Below, piece by piece: positions 25,457 through 33,945 of a DNA stretch of 64,000 bases. Position 1 is the first letter of the stretch; every line of letters starts with the position of its first letter. Origin of the DNA: Sulfurifustis variabilis (GTDB taxonomy: Bacteria; Pseudomonadota; Gammaproteobacteria; Acidiferrobacterales; Sulfurifustaceae); assembly GCF_002355415.1 (NCBI RefSeq), contig NZ_AP014936.1, positions 1,178,001-1,242,000 on the forward strand, read 5' to 3'. The position numbers were made by a program, and so were the translations under genes. The notes below the pieces were generated by a model. That model saw only the letters and a list, made by a program, of their open reading frames with translations, made no database searches and had not been told where the DNA came from.

Positions 25457-26317
25457 ATGCGAAGGCGCGAGCGGCAGGGCGCGAAGCCGGCGGTTCCCGA
25501 AGGACCGGCCGGCGAAAAGCTGCAGAAGGTGCTCGCGCGCGCGGGCGCGGGGTCGCGCCGGGAGATGGAGCGGTGGATCGTCGAGGGCCGCGTCACCATC
25601 GACGGTCGCGCGGCGAAGCTCGGTGACCGCGTTTCGCCACGCCAGACGATCCGCATCGACGGACGTTCGGTCCCCACCTACGCGACGACCCCGAAACCGC
25701 GGGTCCTCCTGTACCACAAACCCGAAGGCCAGGTGACCACCCGCAGCGACCCGGAAGGGCGCCCGACGGTCTTCGACAACCTCCCGGTGCTCAAGCACGG
25801 CCGCTGGATCGCGATCGGCCGGCTCGACCTCAACTCCTCCGGCCTGCTGCTCTTCACCACCGACGGGGCGCTGGCGCACAAGCTCATGCACCCCTCGACG
25901 ATGATCGAGCGCGAGTACGCGGTGCGCGTGCTCGGGAGCGTGCCGCCCGAAGGGCTCAAGCAGCTCACGGAAGGCGTCGTGCTCGAAGACGGCGAGGCGC
26001 GGTTCGACAGCGTGCTCGACGCGGGCGGGACCGGTGCCAACCACTGGTACCACGTCGTGATCCGCGAAGGCCGACACCGCGAGGTGCGGCGCATGTGGGA
26101 GGCGATCGGCGCGAAGGTGAGCCGGCTCATGCGCGTGCGCTACGGCCCGGTCCCGCTTCCGCGGTTGCTGCGTCCCGGGAGGACCCACGACCTCGACGCC
26201 GACGGCATGACCGCGCTCTACGCGGCCGCGGGCCTACCGCCGCCCGTGAAGCCCCGGAAGGCAGGGCGCGGACCGGCGAGGGGCGCGCAAAGACCCCGAT
26301 CTCCGCGCAGGCGCTGA
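25457..26317 (+). CDS. rluB: 23S rRNA pseudouridine synthase RluB
   Basis: This 286-aa RsuA/RluB-family enzyme makes pseudouridine at position 2605 of 23S rRNA (E. coli numbering). The S4 RNA-binding domain is residues 21-80 (EKLQKVLARAGAGSRREME). The catalytic domain carries GRLDLNSSGLLLFTTDG near 118-134 with the essential Asp, and closes with EGRHREVRRMWEAIG. The C-terminal 30 residues are basic and disordered. scpA-scpB-rluB is a well-known conserved order. Confidence 0.95.
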   Translation: MRRRERQGAKPAVPEGPAGEKLQKVLARAGAGSRREMERWIVEGRVTIDGRAAKLGDRVSPRQTIRIDGRSVPTYATTPKPRVLLYHKPEGQVTTRSDPEGRPTVFDNLPVLKHGRWIAIGRLDLNSSGLLLFTTDGALAHKLMHPSTMIEREYAVRVLGSVPPEGLKQLTEGVVLEDGEARFDSVLDAGGTGANHWYHVVIREGRHREVRRMWEAIGAKVSRLMRVRYGPVPLPRLLRPGRTHDLDADGMTALYAAAGLPPPVKPRKAGRGPARGAQRPRSPRRR

Positions 26318-26471
26318 GTAGCGGCCCGCCGCTACAATCGGCGGACGACGGAGGTGAGACTCGCATGGACGGCGGGCGCATTCCACGGAGCGGCGGAGAT
26401 CCGCGCGCGACCGTCTCGGACACCCGCGATGTCGTTGCCGCCGGCTCCCCGGCACGGCGAGCGCCGGGCCC

Positions 26472-26978
26472 GTGATCGAGAGCGCGTTCGAGCACGCCGG
26501 GAAACTGCTCGTCTACTGGGCGCCGCACGTCCTCGTCGCCGTCCTCATCTTTGCCGGCTTCTGGCTCGTCGCGCGTCTCGCCGACCGCGCGATCCAGCGC
26601 GTCGTGGGGCGCACGCGCCTGAACGTGCTGGTGGTCGCGCTGCTGTCGCGCGCGGCGCACTTCACGCTGATCGTCTTCGGCGTCGTGACCGCGCTGGGCA
26701 CGCTCGGCATCGACATCTCGGCGATCGTCGCCGGCCTCGGCCTCACCGGCTTCGCGCTCGGCTTCGCGCTGCGCGACACGATCTCGAACCTGCTCGCCGG
26801 CGTGCTGCTGCTCGTCTACCGGCCGTTCGACATCAACCACCACATCCAGGTCTCGGGCTTCGAGGGCACCGTGATCAACATCGACCTGCGCTATACGACC
26901 CTGGAAAGCCCGACCGCCCGCATCCTCATCCCGAACTCGAAGCTCTTTACCGATCCGATCACGGTCCGGAAGACCTAG
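26472..26978 (+). CDS. Short MscS-type mechanosensitive channel
   Basis: The 168-aa protein starts at GTG 26472. Three membrane helices (about 15-38, 55-78, 82-110) end in the pore-lining TM3 (GLTGFALGFALRDTISNLLAG), followed by the beta domain (YRPFDINHHIQVSGFEGTVINIDLRYTTL). It stops after IPNSKLFTDPITV, so it keeps TM1-3 and the beta domain but lacks the alpha-beta C-terminal cage of MscS (286 aa in E. coli). The stop is clean and the short form is seen in other bacteria, so it is probably functional. It should release solutes on hypo-osmotic shock. Confidence 0.85.
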   Translation: MIESAFEHAGKLLVYWAPHVLVAVLIFAGFWLVARLADRAIQRVVGRTRLNVLVVALLSRAAHFTLIVFGVVTALGTLGIDISAIVAGLGLTGFALGFALRDTISNLLAGVLLLVYRPFDINHHIQVSGFEGTVINIDLRYTTLESPTARILIPNSKLFTDPITVRKT

Positions 26979-27023
26979 CCTCGTTGCACCTCCGGTTTCC
27001 ATCGCGGGGCGAGCGTGAGCGGC

Positions 27024-27947
27024 CTAAAACGCCTCGCGCTCGAGCTCCAGGTAGATCTGGTTGATGTTGCGTCGTGCGAGCAGATCGAAGTTCGCCAGGT
27101 GCCGGAAGCGCGATTGATCGACCCGGTCCACGGTGTCCTGCAACGTCTCGCCCGCGTCGATAGCCTTCGTCACTTCCTCGCGCAGGTGGACCAGGTAATC
27201 GCGGGTCGCGCGCCCGGCGCCGGCGACGTCCGTCGGCCGTCCGTGCCCCGGAACGATCACCGCGGGATCGAGCGCGAAGAGTCGATCGAGGGCGGTCACC
27301 CAGCTCCCGGTGTTCCCGATCGCGATCACGGCGAGAAGCCGGTCGGTGTAGACCAGGTCACCGGCGAACGCGACGCGTTTCTGCGGCAGCCAGACGACCA
27401 GGTCTCCGGGCGTGTGCGCGGGCCCGAAGTGCAGCAGGTGTACCTCGGTGCCGCCGAGACGCAACACCTCGCGCTCGTCGACGAGCGCGTCCGGATAGGC
27501 GAGCTGCGTGTTCGCGGCCTTCTCCTTCAGCAGCTCGCGGTTGGATGCGAGCTGACTCGGCCCCATCTCGCGCATCACGCGCACCGCCTCGCGCTGCGCG
27601 TAGATCGTCGCGCCTTGCCGGCGAAAGTAGTCGTTGCCGTGCCAGTAGTGGTTCTGGCTGTTCACGTTGACGACCCACTTCACCGGCTTGGTCGTGGTTC
27701 TCCGGATGACGTCATGAAGCGCCTCGGCCACGTGGGTGCCGGGTCCCGTATTGATCACCACCACGCCCGCGCTCGTGACGACGAAGCCGAGGTTGTTGTT
27801 GAGGCCGTGGTTCTCGTACGTCTGGCCGCCGAGGTCGCCGACGACGACGTAGACGTCCTTTCCGACCGGCGTCGCGTCGAGCGCGATCTCGGCGGCATAG
27901 AGGGCGGGGCTGAAGACGAGCGCGAACGCGGCGAGGCAGGATCGCAT
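27024..27947 (-). CDS. SoxH-like metallo-beta-lactamase-fold protein, exported
   Basis: The 307-aa protein has a signal peptide (MRSCLAAFALVFSPALYA). It has the MBL fold, but the first metal motif reads NSQNHYWHGNDYF near 98-110 instead of HxHxDH. This resembles the SoxH/quinoprotein-relay group, in which that segment is also divergent. The later ligands remain: GPAHTPGDLVVW near 178, AFAGDLVYTD near 197 and IVPGHGRPTD near 238. It is divergent from chrB and shares a 69-bp control region with it, so it may be co-regulated with chromate resistance. Confidence 0.8.
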   Translation of the reverse strand: MRSCLAAFALVFSPALYAAEIALDATPVGKDVYVVVGDLGGQTYENHGLNNNLGFVVTSAGVVVINTGPGTHVAEALHDVIRRTTTKPVKWVVNVNSQNHYWHGNDYFRRQGATIYAQREAVRVMREMGPSQLASNRELLKEKAANTQLAYPDALVDEREVLRLGGTEVHLLHFGPAHTPGDLVVWLPQKRVAFAGDLVYTDRLLAVIAIGNTGSWVTALDRLFALDPAVIVPGHGRPTDVAGAGRATRDYLVHLREEVTKAIDAGETLQDTVDRVDQSRFRHLANFDLLARRNINQIYLELEREAF

Positions 27948-27971
27948 GGTGGGTCCTCCGGAAGGGTGTCC

Positions 27972-28005
27972 TGTAATTGTAGTGGACGCTACAGGCGTGT
28001 AGATT
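27972..28005. promoter_or_regulatory. Operator-like TGTAG/CTACA repeats in the chrB divergent promoter
   Basis: Three alternating half sites are present: TGTAG 27978-27982, CTACA 27989-27993, TGTAG 27998-28002. Identical halves start exactly 20 bp apart. On the minus strand TACAAT (27976-27981) is a good -10 for the MBL gene; on the plus strand TAGATT (28000-28005) is a possible -10 for chrB. The repeats therefore overlap both promoters. ChrB is a known chromate-responsive regulator and is the natural candidate to bind here. Confidence 0.55.
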
Positions 28006-28015
28006 ATTCAACACC

Positions 28016-28984
28016 ATGGCGACCTCCGTCCGTTCCGGCTGGACGCTCCTCGTCATCAGCCTCCCGAGCCGCAGCGCGACGCCGCGCATGCGCGTCTGGC
28101 GCGCCCTGAAGGCACGCGGGGCCGCGGCCCTGCGCGACGGGGTGTACCTGCTGCCGGCGGGCGCGGCGTCGGACGCCGTCTTCCGCGAGCAGGCCGAGGA
28201 GGTCCGGCGCTCGGGCGGGCAGGCGCGACTGCTTCCGATCGACGGCGTGGACACCGCGCAGGGAGCGGACTTCCGGGGGCTCTTCGATCGCTCGGGCGAC
28301 TACGCCCGGCTGATCGAAGCGATACGTCGTCTCCAGGCCGGGCTGACGCCGCGCGCCCGCAAGGCCGCGGCCGCGCAGTTGCGCCGGCTGCGGCGGCAGT
28401 TCGAGGCGATCCGCGCGACCGACTATTTTCCCGGTCCGGCGGCCGAGCAGGCGGGCGAGCTCCTCGCGGAGGCCGAGGGTGCGCTCGAGGCGCTCACCTC
28501 GCCCGGCGAACCCAAGGCGCGCGGCGGCGCGATCCCCCGGCTCGATGCGGCGGACTTCCGCGGCCGCACCTGGGCGACGCGCAAGCGCCCCTGGGTCGAC
28601 CGGCTGGCGAGCGCCTGGCTCATCAAGCGCTTCATCGACCCGAAGGCGCGTTTTCTCTGGCTCGCCGACCCGAAGAAGCGTCCTGCCCGCGTGCTCGGTT
28701 TCGATTTCGACGGCGCGACCTTCACCCATGTCGGTGCGCGCGTGAGCTTCGAGACGCTGCTCGCGAGCTTCGGCCTCGAGAACGACCCCGCGCTCGTGCG
28801 GATCGGCGCGCTCGTGCACTTCCTCGACGTCGGGGGCGCGCCGGTGCCGGAGGCGAGCGGCGTGCAGGCGGTGCTGCGCGGCGCGCGCGAGCGCTGCAGG
28901 AACGACGACGCGCTCCTCGCCGAGGCACGGCGCCTCTTCGACGATCTCTATCACAACTACTCCCTGGAGCTTTCCGATGGCTAG
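28016..28984 (+). CDS. chrB: ChrB, chromate-responsive regulator
   Basis: The 322-aa protein matches ChrB. The N-terminal domain (residues 1-150) has LLVISLPSRSATPRMRVWRALKARGAAALRDGVYLLPAG, a winged-helix-like part. The C-terminal ChrB domain (about 185-320) has TRKRPWVDRLASAWLIKRFIDP and GALVHFLDVGG. ChrB controls chromate transporter expression in Ochrobactrum and Cupriavidus. No Shine-Dalgarno precedes the ATG, and the leader is very short if TAGATT is the -10. It overlaps chrA by eight bases. Confidence 0.9.
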   Translation: MATSVRSGWTLLVISLPSRSATPRMRVWRALKARGAAALRDGVYLLPAGAASDAVFREQAEEVRRSGGQARLLPIDGVDTAQGADFRGLFDRSGDYARLIEAIRRLQAGLTPRARKAAAAQLRRLRRQFEAIRATDYFPGPAAEQAGELLAEAEGALEALTSPGEPKARGGAIPRLDAADFRGRTWATRKRPWVDRLASAWLIKRFIDPKARFLWLADPKKRPARVLGFDFDGATFTHVGARVSFETLLASFGLENDPALVRIGALVHFLDVGGAPVPEASGVQAVLRGARERCRNDDALLAEARRLFDDLYHNYSLELSDG

Positions 28985-30332
28985 CGTTCCCGTCGAGCGT
29001 CTCGATACGCCTGCGCATCCGTCGCTCGGGGAGGCGTTGCGTTACTGGTTCAAGCTGGGGTGGCTGGCGTTCGGCGGTCCGGCCGGGCAGATCGCCATGA
29101 TGCACCACGAGCTGGTGGAGCGCCGGCGCTGGATCTCCGAGCGCCGCTTCCTGCACGCGCTCAACTACTGCATGACCCTGCCCGGTCCGGAGGCGCAGCA
29201 GCTCGCGACGTACATCGGCTGGCTGCTGCACGGCGCGCGCGGCGGTATCGTCGCCGGCACGCTGTTCGTCCTGCCGTCGGTGCTGGTCGTCATCGTGTTC
29301 GGCTGGATCTACCTGCGCTTCGGCGACCTGCCGGCGGTCGCGGGCGCGCTGTACGGGATCAAGCCGGCGGTGACGGCCATCGTGCTCTACGCCGCCTATC
29401 GCATCGGAGCCAAGACGCTCAAGAACGCCTGGCTCTGGGCCATCGCCGCGGCGGCCTTCGTCGCGATCTTCGCGCTCGGGCTCCCGTTCCCCGTGATCAT
29501 CGTCGCCGCCGGCGTGCTCGGCTGGCTCGGCGGACGCTACGTCCCCGGACGGTTCGAGCTCGGCGGCGGCCACGGCGCGCCGAGCGAAGCGGCGCTGATC
29601 GACGATCACCACGCGACGCCCGAGCATGCGCGCTTCTCGCGCGCTCGCCTGATGCGCTACGTGGCGATCGGCCTGCTCGCGTGGGCGGTTCCGCTCGGGC
29701 TCCTCGTCCTCTGGCAGGGATGGGACGGCGTCTACACGAAGATCGCCTGGTTCTTCACCAAGGCGGCGCTCGTGACCTTCGGCGGGGCGTACGCGGTGCT
29801 GCCCTACGTGTACCAGCACGGGGTGGAGATCAACGGCTGGCTCAGCGCGCACCAGATGATCGACGGCCTCGCGCTCGGCGAGACGACGCCGGGGCCGCTC
29901 ATCAAGATCGTCACGTTCGTCGGCCTGCTCGGAGGCTGGCAGCAGGCGGGCCTCGGCCCCGATCTGCTCGTGCTCGCGGGCATCCTCGGCGGCCTCGTCG
30001 CGACCTTCTATACGTACCTGCCTTCCTTCCTGTTCATCCTCATCGGCGGGCCGCTGGTCGAGTCGACGCGCGGGGAGCTGCACTTCACCGCGCCGCTCAC
30101 CGGCATCACCGCCGCCGTGGTCGGCGTGATCGTGAATCTCGCGGTCTTCTTCGCCTACCACGTCTTCTGGCCGGAAGGGCTGGACGGCCGCTTCGAGTGG
30201 TTTTCGGCGGCGATCGGCGTCGCCGCCTTCATTGCGCTGTGGCGCTACAAGGTGGGCATCATCCCCGTCATCGGCGCGTGCGCCGCCGCGGGCCTGGCCT
30301 GGGTGTTCGCGCTGCAGCCGCTGATGTCCTGA
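28977..30332 (+). CDS. chrA: Chromate transporter ChrA
   Basis: The 451-aa CHR-family protein exports chromate, a toxic sulfate analogue. It has the duplicated CHR domain. The first half shows LGWLAFGGPAGQIAMMHHELVERRRW and LNYCMTLPGPEAQQLATYIGW. The second half shows FGGAYAVLPYVYQHGVEINGWL and IDGLALGETTPGPLI. About ten to twelve membrane helices are predicted. It is co-translated with chrB (start within the chrB stop) and followed by a rhodanese, a standard chrBA(E) arrangement. Confidence 0.95.
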   Translation: MASVPVERLDTPAHPSLGEALRYWFKLGWLAFGGPAGQIAMMHHELVERRRWISERRFLHALNYCMTLPGPEAQQLATYIGWLLHGARGGIVAGTLFVLPSVLVVIVFGWIYLRFGDLPAVAGALYGIKPAVTAIVLYAAYRIGAKTLKNAWLWAIAAAAFVAIFALGLPFPVIIVAAGVLGWLGGRYVPGRFELGGGHGAPSEAALIDDHHATPEHARFSRARLMRYVAIGLLAWAVPLGLLVLWQGWDGVYTKIAWFFTKAALVTFGGAYAVLPYVYQHGVEINGWLSAHQMIDGLALGETTPGPLIKIVTFVGLLGGWQQAGLGPDLLVLAGILGGLVATFYTYLPSFLFILIGGPLVESTRGELHFTAPLTGITAAVVGVIVNLAVFFAYHVFWPEGLDGRFEWFSAAIGVAAFIALWRYKVGIIPVIGACAAAGLAWVFALQPLMS

Positions 30333-30353
30333 GGAGAACGGAGGAAGACAAAC

Positions 30354-30674
30354 ATGAACCGCACCATCAAAGCCGCTGAACTGAAGCCGCTCGTCGAGAA
30401 CCGCTCGGCCGTCGTGCTCGACGTGCGCCGCAAGAGCGATTACGACAGCGACAACGCCAGACTTCCCGGCGCGCAGTGGCGCGATCCGGAGAAGATCGCC
30501 GAGTGGAGCACATCGCTCCCGAAGGACAGCGACGTCGTCATCTACTGCGTCCGCGGCGGCTCCGTCAGCAATTCGGTGGTCGACCACCTGCAGGCGAACG
30601 GTGTCCGCGCCCGCTTCATCGAAGGCGGAATCGAGGCGTGGAAGAGCGCGGGCGGGGAGACGGAGCCCAAGTAA
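30354..30674 (+). CDS. Rhodanese-like sulfurtransferase (ChrE-like)
   Basis: The 106-aa single-domain rhodanese has active-site Cys in IYCVRGGSVS (about residue 64-73), VVLDVRRKSDYDS near 19, and the closing FIEGGIEAWKSAGGE. It is 21 bp behind chrA with an AGGAGAACGGAGGAAG ribosome site, so it belongs to the chromate operon. ChrE-type rhodaneses in such operons are thought to handle chromium-glutathione complexes; this role is inferred from position only. Confidence 0.85.
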   Translation: MNRTIKAAELKPLVENRSAVVLDVRRKSDYDSDNARLPGAQWRDPEKIAEWSTSLPKDSDVVIYCVRGGSVSNSVVDHLQANGVRARFIEGGIEAWKSAGGETEPK

Positions 30675-30680
30675 CACGTC

Positions 30681-30714
30681 CCTCACGCCGACCCTCTCCC
30701 GAAGGGGAGAGGGG
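30681..30714. repeat. Palindromic intergenic repeat (CTCTCCC family)
   Basis: CCTCACGCCGACCCTCTCCC-gaag-GGGAGAGGGG is one hairpin unit of the family also seen at 25271 and 35101. It sits between the rhodanese gene and the second ChrB-domain gene. Confidence 0.7.
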
Positions 30715-30754
30715 AGGAACATGAAAAGCGAGAGGCATGGGGGAGGGTATTACC

Positions 30755-31174
30755 ATGAAATGGATCACGCGCGAACGTCCGAAGATCGATCGCATCGCCT
30801 GTCCCTGGCTGATCGCGCGCTTCATCGATCCGGAGGCCGAGTTTCTCTACGTGCCGGCCGACCGGGTGATGACGGTCGCCCGGGAGACCGGCGCCATTCC
30901 CTACGACGTGCCGAATGTCGAGCTCGGTCATGTGGGCGATCTCTGCTCCTTCGATGCGTTCCTCGCCAAGTACCGCCTCACCGATCCGGCGCTGCACCGC
31001 CTCGCCGTGATCGTTCGCGCGGCCGACACCGGCCGGCCGGAGCTCTCGTCGCAGGCGCCGGGGCTCCTCGCGATCTCCGCCGGGCTCTCGAAGAACTTCG
31101 CCGACGACCACGAGATGCTGCGCCACGGCATGGTCGTCTACGACGCGCTTTACGCGTGGTGCCGCACCGCCTGA
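30755..31174 (+). CDS. Stand-alone ChrB C-terminal-domain protein
   Basis: This 139-aa protein consists only of the ChrB C-terminal domain. It starts MKWITRERPKIDRIACPWLIARFID and contains DLCSFDAFLAKYRL and LHRLAVIVRAADTG. It lacks the N-terminal winged-helix region of the full ChrB encoded at 28016, so it is unlikely to bind DNA by itself. ATG 30755 follows GGGAGGG. Such short ChrB-domain proteins often accompany chrA and may sense chromate or act enzymatically; this is inference. Confidence 0.85.
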   Translation: MKWITRERPKIDRIACPWLIARFIDPEAEFLYVPADRVMTVARETGAIPYDVPNVELGHVGDLCSFDAFLAKYRLTDPALHRLAVIVRAADTGRPELSSQAPGLLAISAGLSKNFADDHEMLRHGMVVYDALYAWCRTA

Positions 31175-31181
31175 CGAGCCG

Positions 31182-32381
31182 ATGACGGACCGCGGCGTCC
31201 TCTATGCCGCCGCCTTCCTGCGCGCCCTCGCCACCGGGCTCATGGGCGTGCTGCTCGGCATCTATCTCGCCAAGCGCGGTTTCGCCGCGGGGGAGATCGG
31301 TCTCGTCATCGGCGCGGGACTGACCGGCGCGGCGCTCTCCACGCTGATCGTCACCTTCCTCGGCGATCGCCTCGGCCGCCGGCGCGCGCTGATCGTGCTC
31401 GGGCTGCTCGGCGCGGCGGGCGGCGTCGCTCTCATCCTCACCGAGAGCGTCCTCGCCGCGAGCGTCGTCGCTTTCATCGGCATGGTCAACGGCATGGGCC
31501 GCGACCGCGGCGCGGCGCTCGTCCTCGAGCAGGCGATCCTCCCCGCCACGACCGGCGACGCGGGCCGGACGCGCGCGTTCGCGTGGTACAACGTGCTGCA
31601 GGACATCGGACACGCGCTGGGCGGGGCGCTCGCCGCGACGCCGACGGCGCTGCGCGCGGGATTCGCGGTCGACGAGCTGGCGGCGTTCCACGTCGCGGTC
31701 GGCGTCTACGCCGCGCTGCTGCTCGCCGGCAGCCTGCTGTACGTCTTCCTCACGCCCGCCAGCGAGGCGCCGGCCGCGCGCGACGCGGTGCGTCTCAGCC
31801 CGCAGAGCCGGCGCATCATCGCGCGAATCTCGCTGCTCTTCGCGCTCGACAGTCTCGCCGGCGGTTTCCTCGGGACCGCGCTCCTGTCGTACTTCTTCTA
31901 CGAGCGCTTCGGCGCGGGAGAGGCGGTCATCGCCGGGCTGTTTTTCCTCGCGCGCGGCCTCAACGCGCTCTCGCACCTCGGCGCCGCGTGGCTCGCGGCG
32001 CGTATCGGCCTGGTCAACACCATGGTCTACACCCACATCCCCTCGAGCCTCCTGCTCATGACGGTCCCGTTCGCGCCGGGCTTCGCGGTCGCGGCGGCGC
32101 TGTTCCTGCTCCGCGAGGCGCTGGTCGAGATGGACGTCCCGACGCGCCAGTCGTACGTCATGGCGATGGTGCGGCCGGAAGAGCGGACGTTTGCTTCCGG
32201 CGTGACCCACCTCGTGCGCATGGCCGGCTGGGCGGTGGCCCCGTTCGCCGCGGGCTTCCTCATGCAGGGGCTCGCGCTCGGGGCGCCGCTCTACATTGGC
32301 GGAGCGATGAAGATCGCCTACGATCTCGCCCTCTATCGCGCGTTCCGCCACCTGAAGCCGCCCGAGGAGCGGGCGCGCTGA
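31182..32381 (+). CDS. MFS transporter in the chromate operon
   Basis: The 399-aa major facilitator protein has twelve predicted helices. The loop 2-3 motif is GDRLGRRRALIVLGL near 61-75, and the middle of the protein has a charged loop (about 195-210). It lies 7 bp behind the short ChrB-domain gene, so it is in the same operon. MFS members of this type appear in chromate clusters and may export oxyanions or related compounds. The substrate is not shown by sequence. Confidence 0.85.
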   Translation: MTDRGVLYAAAFLRALATGLMGVLLGIYLAKRGFAAGEIGLVIGAGLTGAALSTLIVTFLGDRLGRRRALIVLGLLGAAGGVALILTESVLAASVVAFIGMVNGMGRDRGAALVLEQAILPATTGDAGRTRAFAWYNVLQDIGHALGGALAATPTALRAGFAVDELAAFHVAVGVYAALLLAGSLLYVFLTPASEAPAARDAVRLSPQSRRIIARISLLFALDSLAGGFLGTALLSYFFYERFGAGEAVIAGLFFLARGLNALSHLGAAWLAARIGLVNTMVYTHIPSSLLLMTVPFAPGFAVAAALFLLREALVEMDVPTRQSYVMAMVRPEERTFASGVTHLVRMAGWAVAPFAAGFLMQGLALGAPLYIGGAMKIAYDLALYRAFRHLKPPEERAR

Positions 32382-32398
32382 GCCCGACCGCGAGCCGC

Positions 32399-33049
32399 AT
32401 GAACCACCGCCGCGTCATTCCGAAGATCTACGCACGCCTCCTCGCGGCGCACGGCCCGCAGCACTGGTGGCCGGGCGAGACGCCGTTCGAGATCATGGTC
32501 GGCGCGGTGCTCACGCAGAACACCGCGTGGGTCAACGTCGAGCGCGCGATCGCGAACCTGAAGCGCGGCGACGCGCTCTCGCCCGAGGCGATCGTCGCCG
32601 TGCACCCGCGGCGGCTCGCGGCGTGGCTCAAGCCTTCGGGCTACTTCAACGTCAAGGCGAAGCGGCTGCGCGCCTTCTGCCGCTGGCTGATCGCGCAGGG
32701 CGGCCTCGAGCCGCTCGCGCGGCGGCCGACCGGCGAGCTGCGGCGCGCCTTGCTCGCCGTCCACGGCATCGGGCCGGAGACCGCGGACGACATCCTGCTG
32801 TACGCCTTCGGGCGCCCGGTGTTCGTGATCGACGCCTACACGCGGCGGATCTTCCGCCGCCTCGGCCTCGTCGCGGGTACGGAGGACTACGAGACGCTCC
32901 GGGCGCTCTTCGAGGAGGCGCTCGGTCCGGAGACGCCGGTGTACAACGAGTACCACGGCCTCATCGTGCGGCACGGCAAGGACGTCTGCCGGACGGTGCC
33001 GCGCTGCGGGGATTGTTGCCTCGCGATGCAGTGCCGGCGGGTCGGGTAG
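32399..33049 (+). CDS. HhH-GPD DNA glycosylase (endonuclease III-like)
   Basis: The 216-aa base-excision repair glycosylase has the helix-hairpin-helix segment LLAVHGIGPETADDILLYA near 117-135. The catalytic Asp is in FVIDAYTRRIFRRLG near 141. The Lys of bifunctional Nth is replaced, so a monofunctional (alkyl-base or mismatch) type is likely, as in MagIII/MIG. The C-terminal cysteines are spaced C-x5-C-x2-C-x5-C, one residue shorter than the Nth Fe-S loop (C-x6-C-x2-C-x5-C). It starts 18 bp after the MFS gene. Confidence 0.85.
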   Translation: MNHRRVIPKIYARLLAAHGPQHWWPGETPFEIMVGAVLTQNTAWVNVERAIANLKRGDALSPEAIVAVHPRRLAAWLKPSGYFNVKAKRLRAFCRWLIAQGGLEPLARRPTGELRRALLAVHGIGPETADDILLYAFGRPVFVIDAYTRRIFRRLGLVAGTEDYETLRALFEEALGPETPVYNEYHGLIVRHGKDVCRTVPRCGDCCLAMQCRRVG

Positions 33050-33080
33050 GCTAGGGCCAAGACCCGACCCGCTTCTTCTA

Positions 33081-33107
33081 TTTAGCGCCGCGCGTGCGTG
33101 CTAGGCT
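33081..33107 (+). promoter_or_regulatory. Promoter-like motif TTTAGC-15-TAGGCT (first copy)
   Basis: TTTAGCGCCGC ... GCTAGGCT precedes the SRPBCC gene at 33154. The same elements with the same 15-bp spacer occur at 34041-34067 before the second SRPBCC gene, which makes a functional site more likely than chance. Confidence 0.45.
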
Positions 33108-33153
33108 CGACGCGCGGGCGTCCCGTCCATCCCATGCAGCAAGGAGAGCGAAC

Positions 33154-33945
33154 ATGCGGCAAGAAACGAACCCTTCCGGTCAGCAACTCGCCTCGGACAG
33201 CGCGTTGAGCGCGATCTCGAAGCGATACACGCAGAACGTCGGCAACACGGAGCGCGCCGTCACGGGCGCGGCCGGCGGTGCGCTCGCCTTGTGGGGCCTG
33301 CGCCGCGGCGGGCTCCTCGGCGTGCTTTCGCTGTTCGCGGGGGCGGGGCTCGCGGCGCGGGCGGCCTCGGGTTACTGCCCGGCCTACGCGCGCATGGAGC
33401 CGACGGAGGCGGAGCGCGAGGCCGCGGAACGCTACGGCTGGAAGACGGCGGCGGTCGCCGACGAGCGCGTCACCGTCGCGCGGCCGCGCGAGGAGGTCTA
33501 CCGCTTCTGGCGCGACTTCTCGAACCTGCCGCGGTTCATGTCCCACGTCGAGCGCCTCACGATACTGTCGAACGACCGGTCGCACTGGGTGGCGCGCGGC
33601 CCGATGGGGCGCAACGTGGAGTGGGACTCCATCGTGACCGAGGAAAAGCCGAACGAGCGGATCGCCTGGCGGTCGGCGGAGGGCGCCGACGTGCGCAATG
33701 CCGGGTTCGTGGAGTTTCGCGACGCGGCGAGCGGCGGCACGGAGATCCGCGCCTACATCGCCTACGAGCCGCCCGCGGGCCAGCTCGGCCGTCTGATCGC
33801 GAAGCTCTGGGGCGAAGAGCCGTCCGTCCAGGCCCGCGACGACCTGCAACGGCTGAAGCAGCTCCTCGAGTCCGAGCAGATCGCGACGACGCCGGCGGCC
33901 GCGACCCGGCCCGCCGGACAGCGCCCCTCGCCGATGTCGCCGTGA
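33154..33945 (+). CDS. SRPBCC (cyclase/dehydrase) membrane-associated protein
   Basis: The start at 33154 follows AAGGAG and gives 263 aa. Residues 25-75 resemble DUF2892: NVGNTERAVTGAAGGALALWGLRRGG and a glycine/alanine-rich hydrophobic hairpin that should lie in the membrane. A START/SRPBCC domain follows at about 100-245: VTVARPREEVYRFWRDFSNLPRFMSHVE, MGRNVEWDSIVTEEKPNERIAWRS. The tail is proline-rich. Proteins with this layout are common in stress-responsive loci. Ligand unknown. It shares an upstream motif with the next gene. Confidence 0.8.
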   Translation: MRQETNPSGQQLASDSALSAISKRYTQNVGNTERAVTGAAGGALALWGLRRGGLLGVLSLFAGAGLAARAASGYCPAYARMEPTEAEREAAERYGWKTAAVADERVTVARPREEVYRFWRDFSNLPRFMSHVERLTILSNDRSHWVARGPMGRNVEWDSIVTEEKPNERIAWRSAEGADVRNAGFVEFRDAASGGTEIRAYIAYEPPAGQLGRLIAKLWGEEPSVQARDDLQRLKQLLESEQIATTPAAATRPAGQRPSPMSP

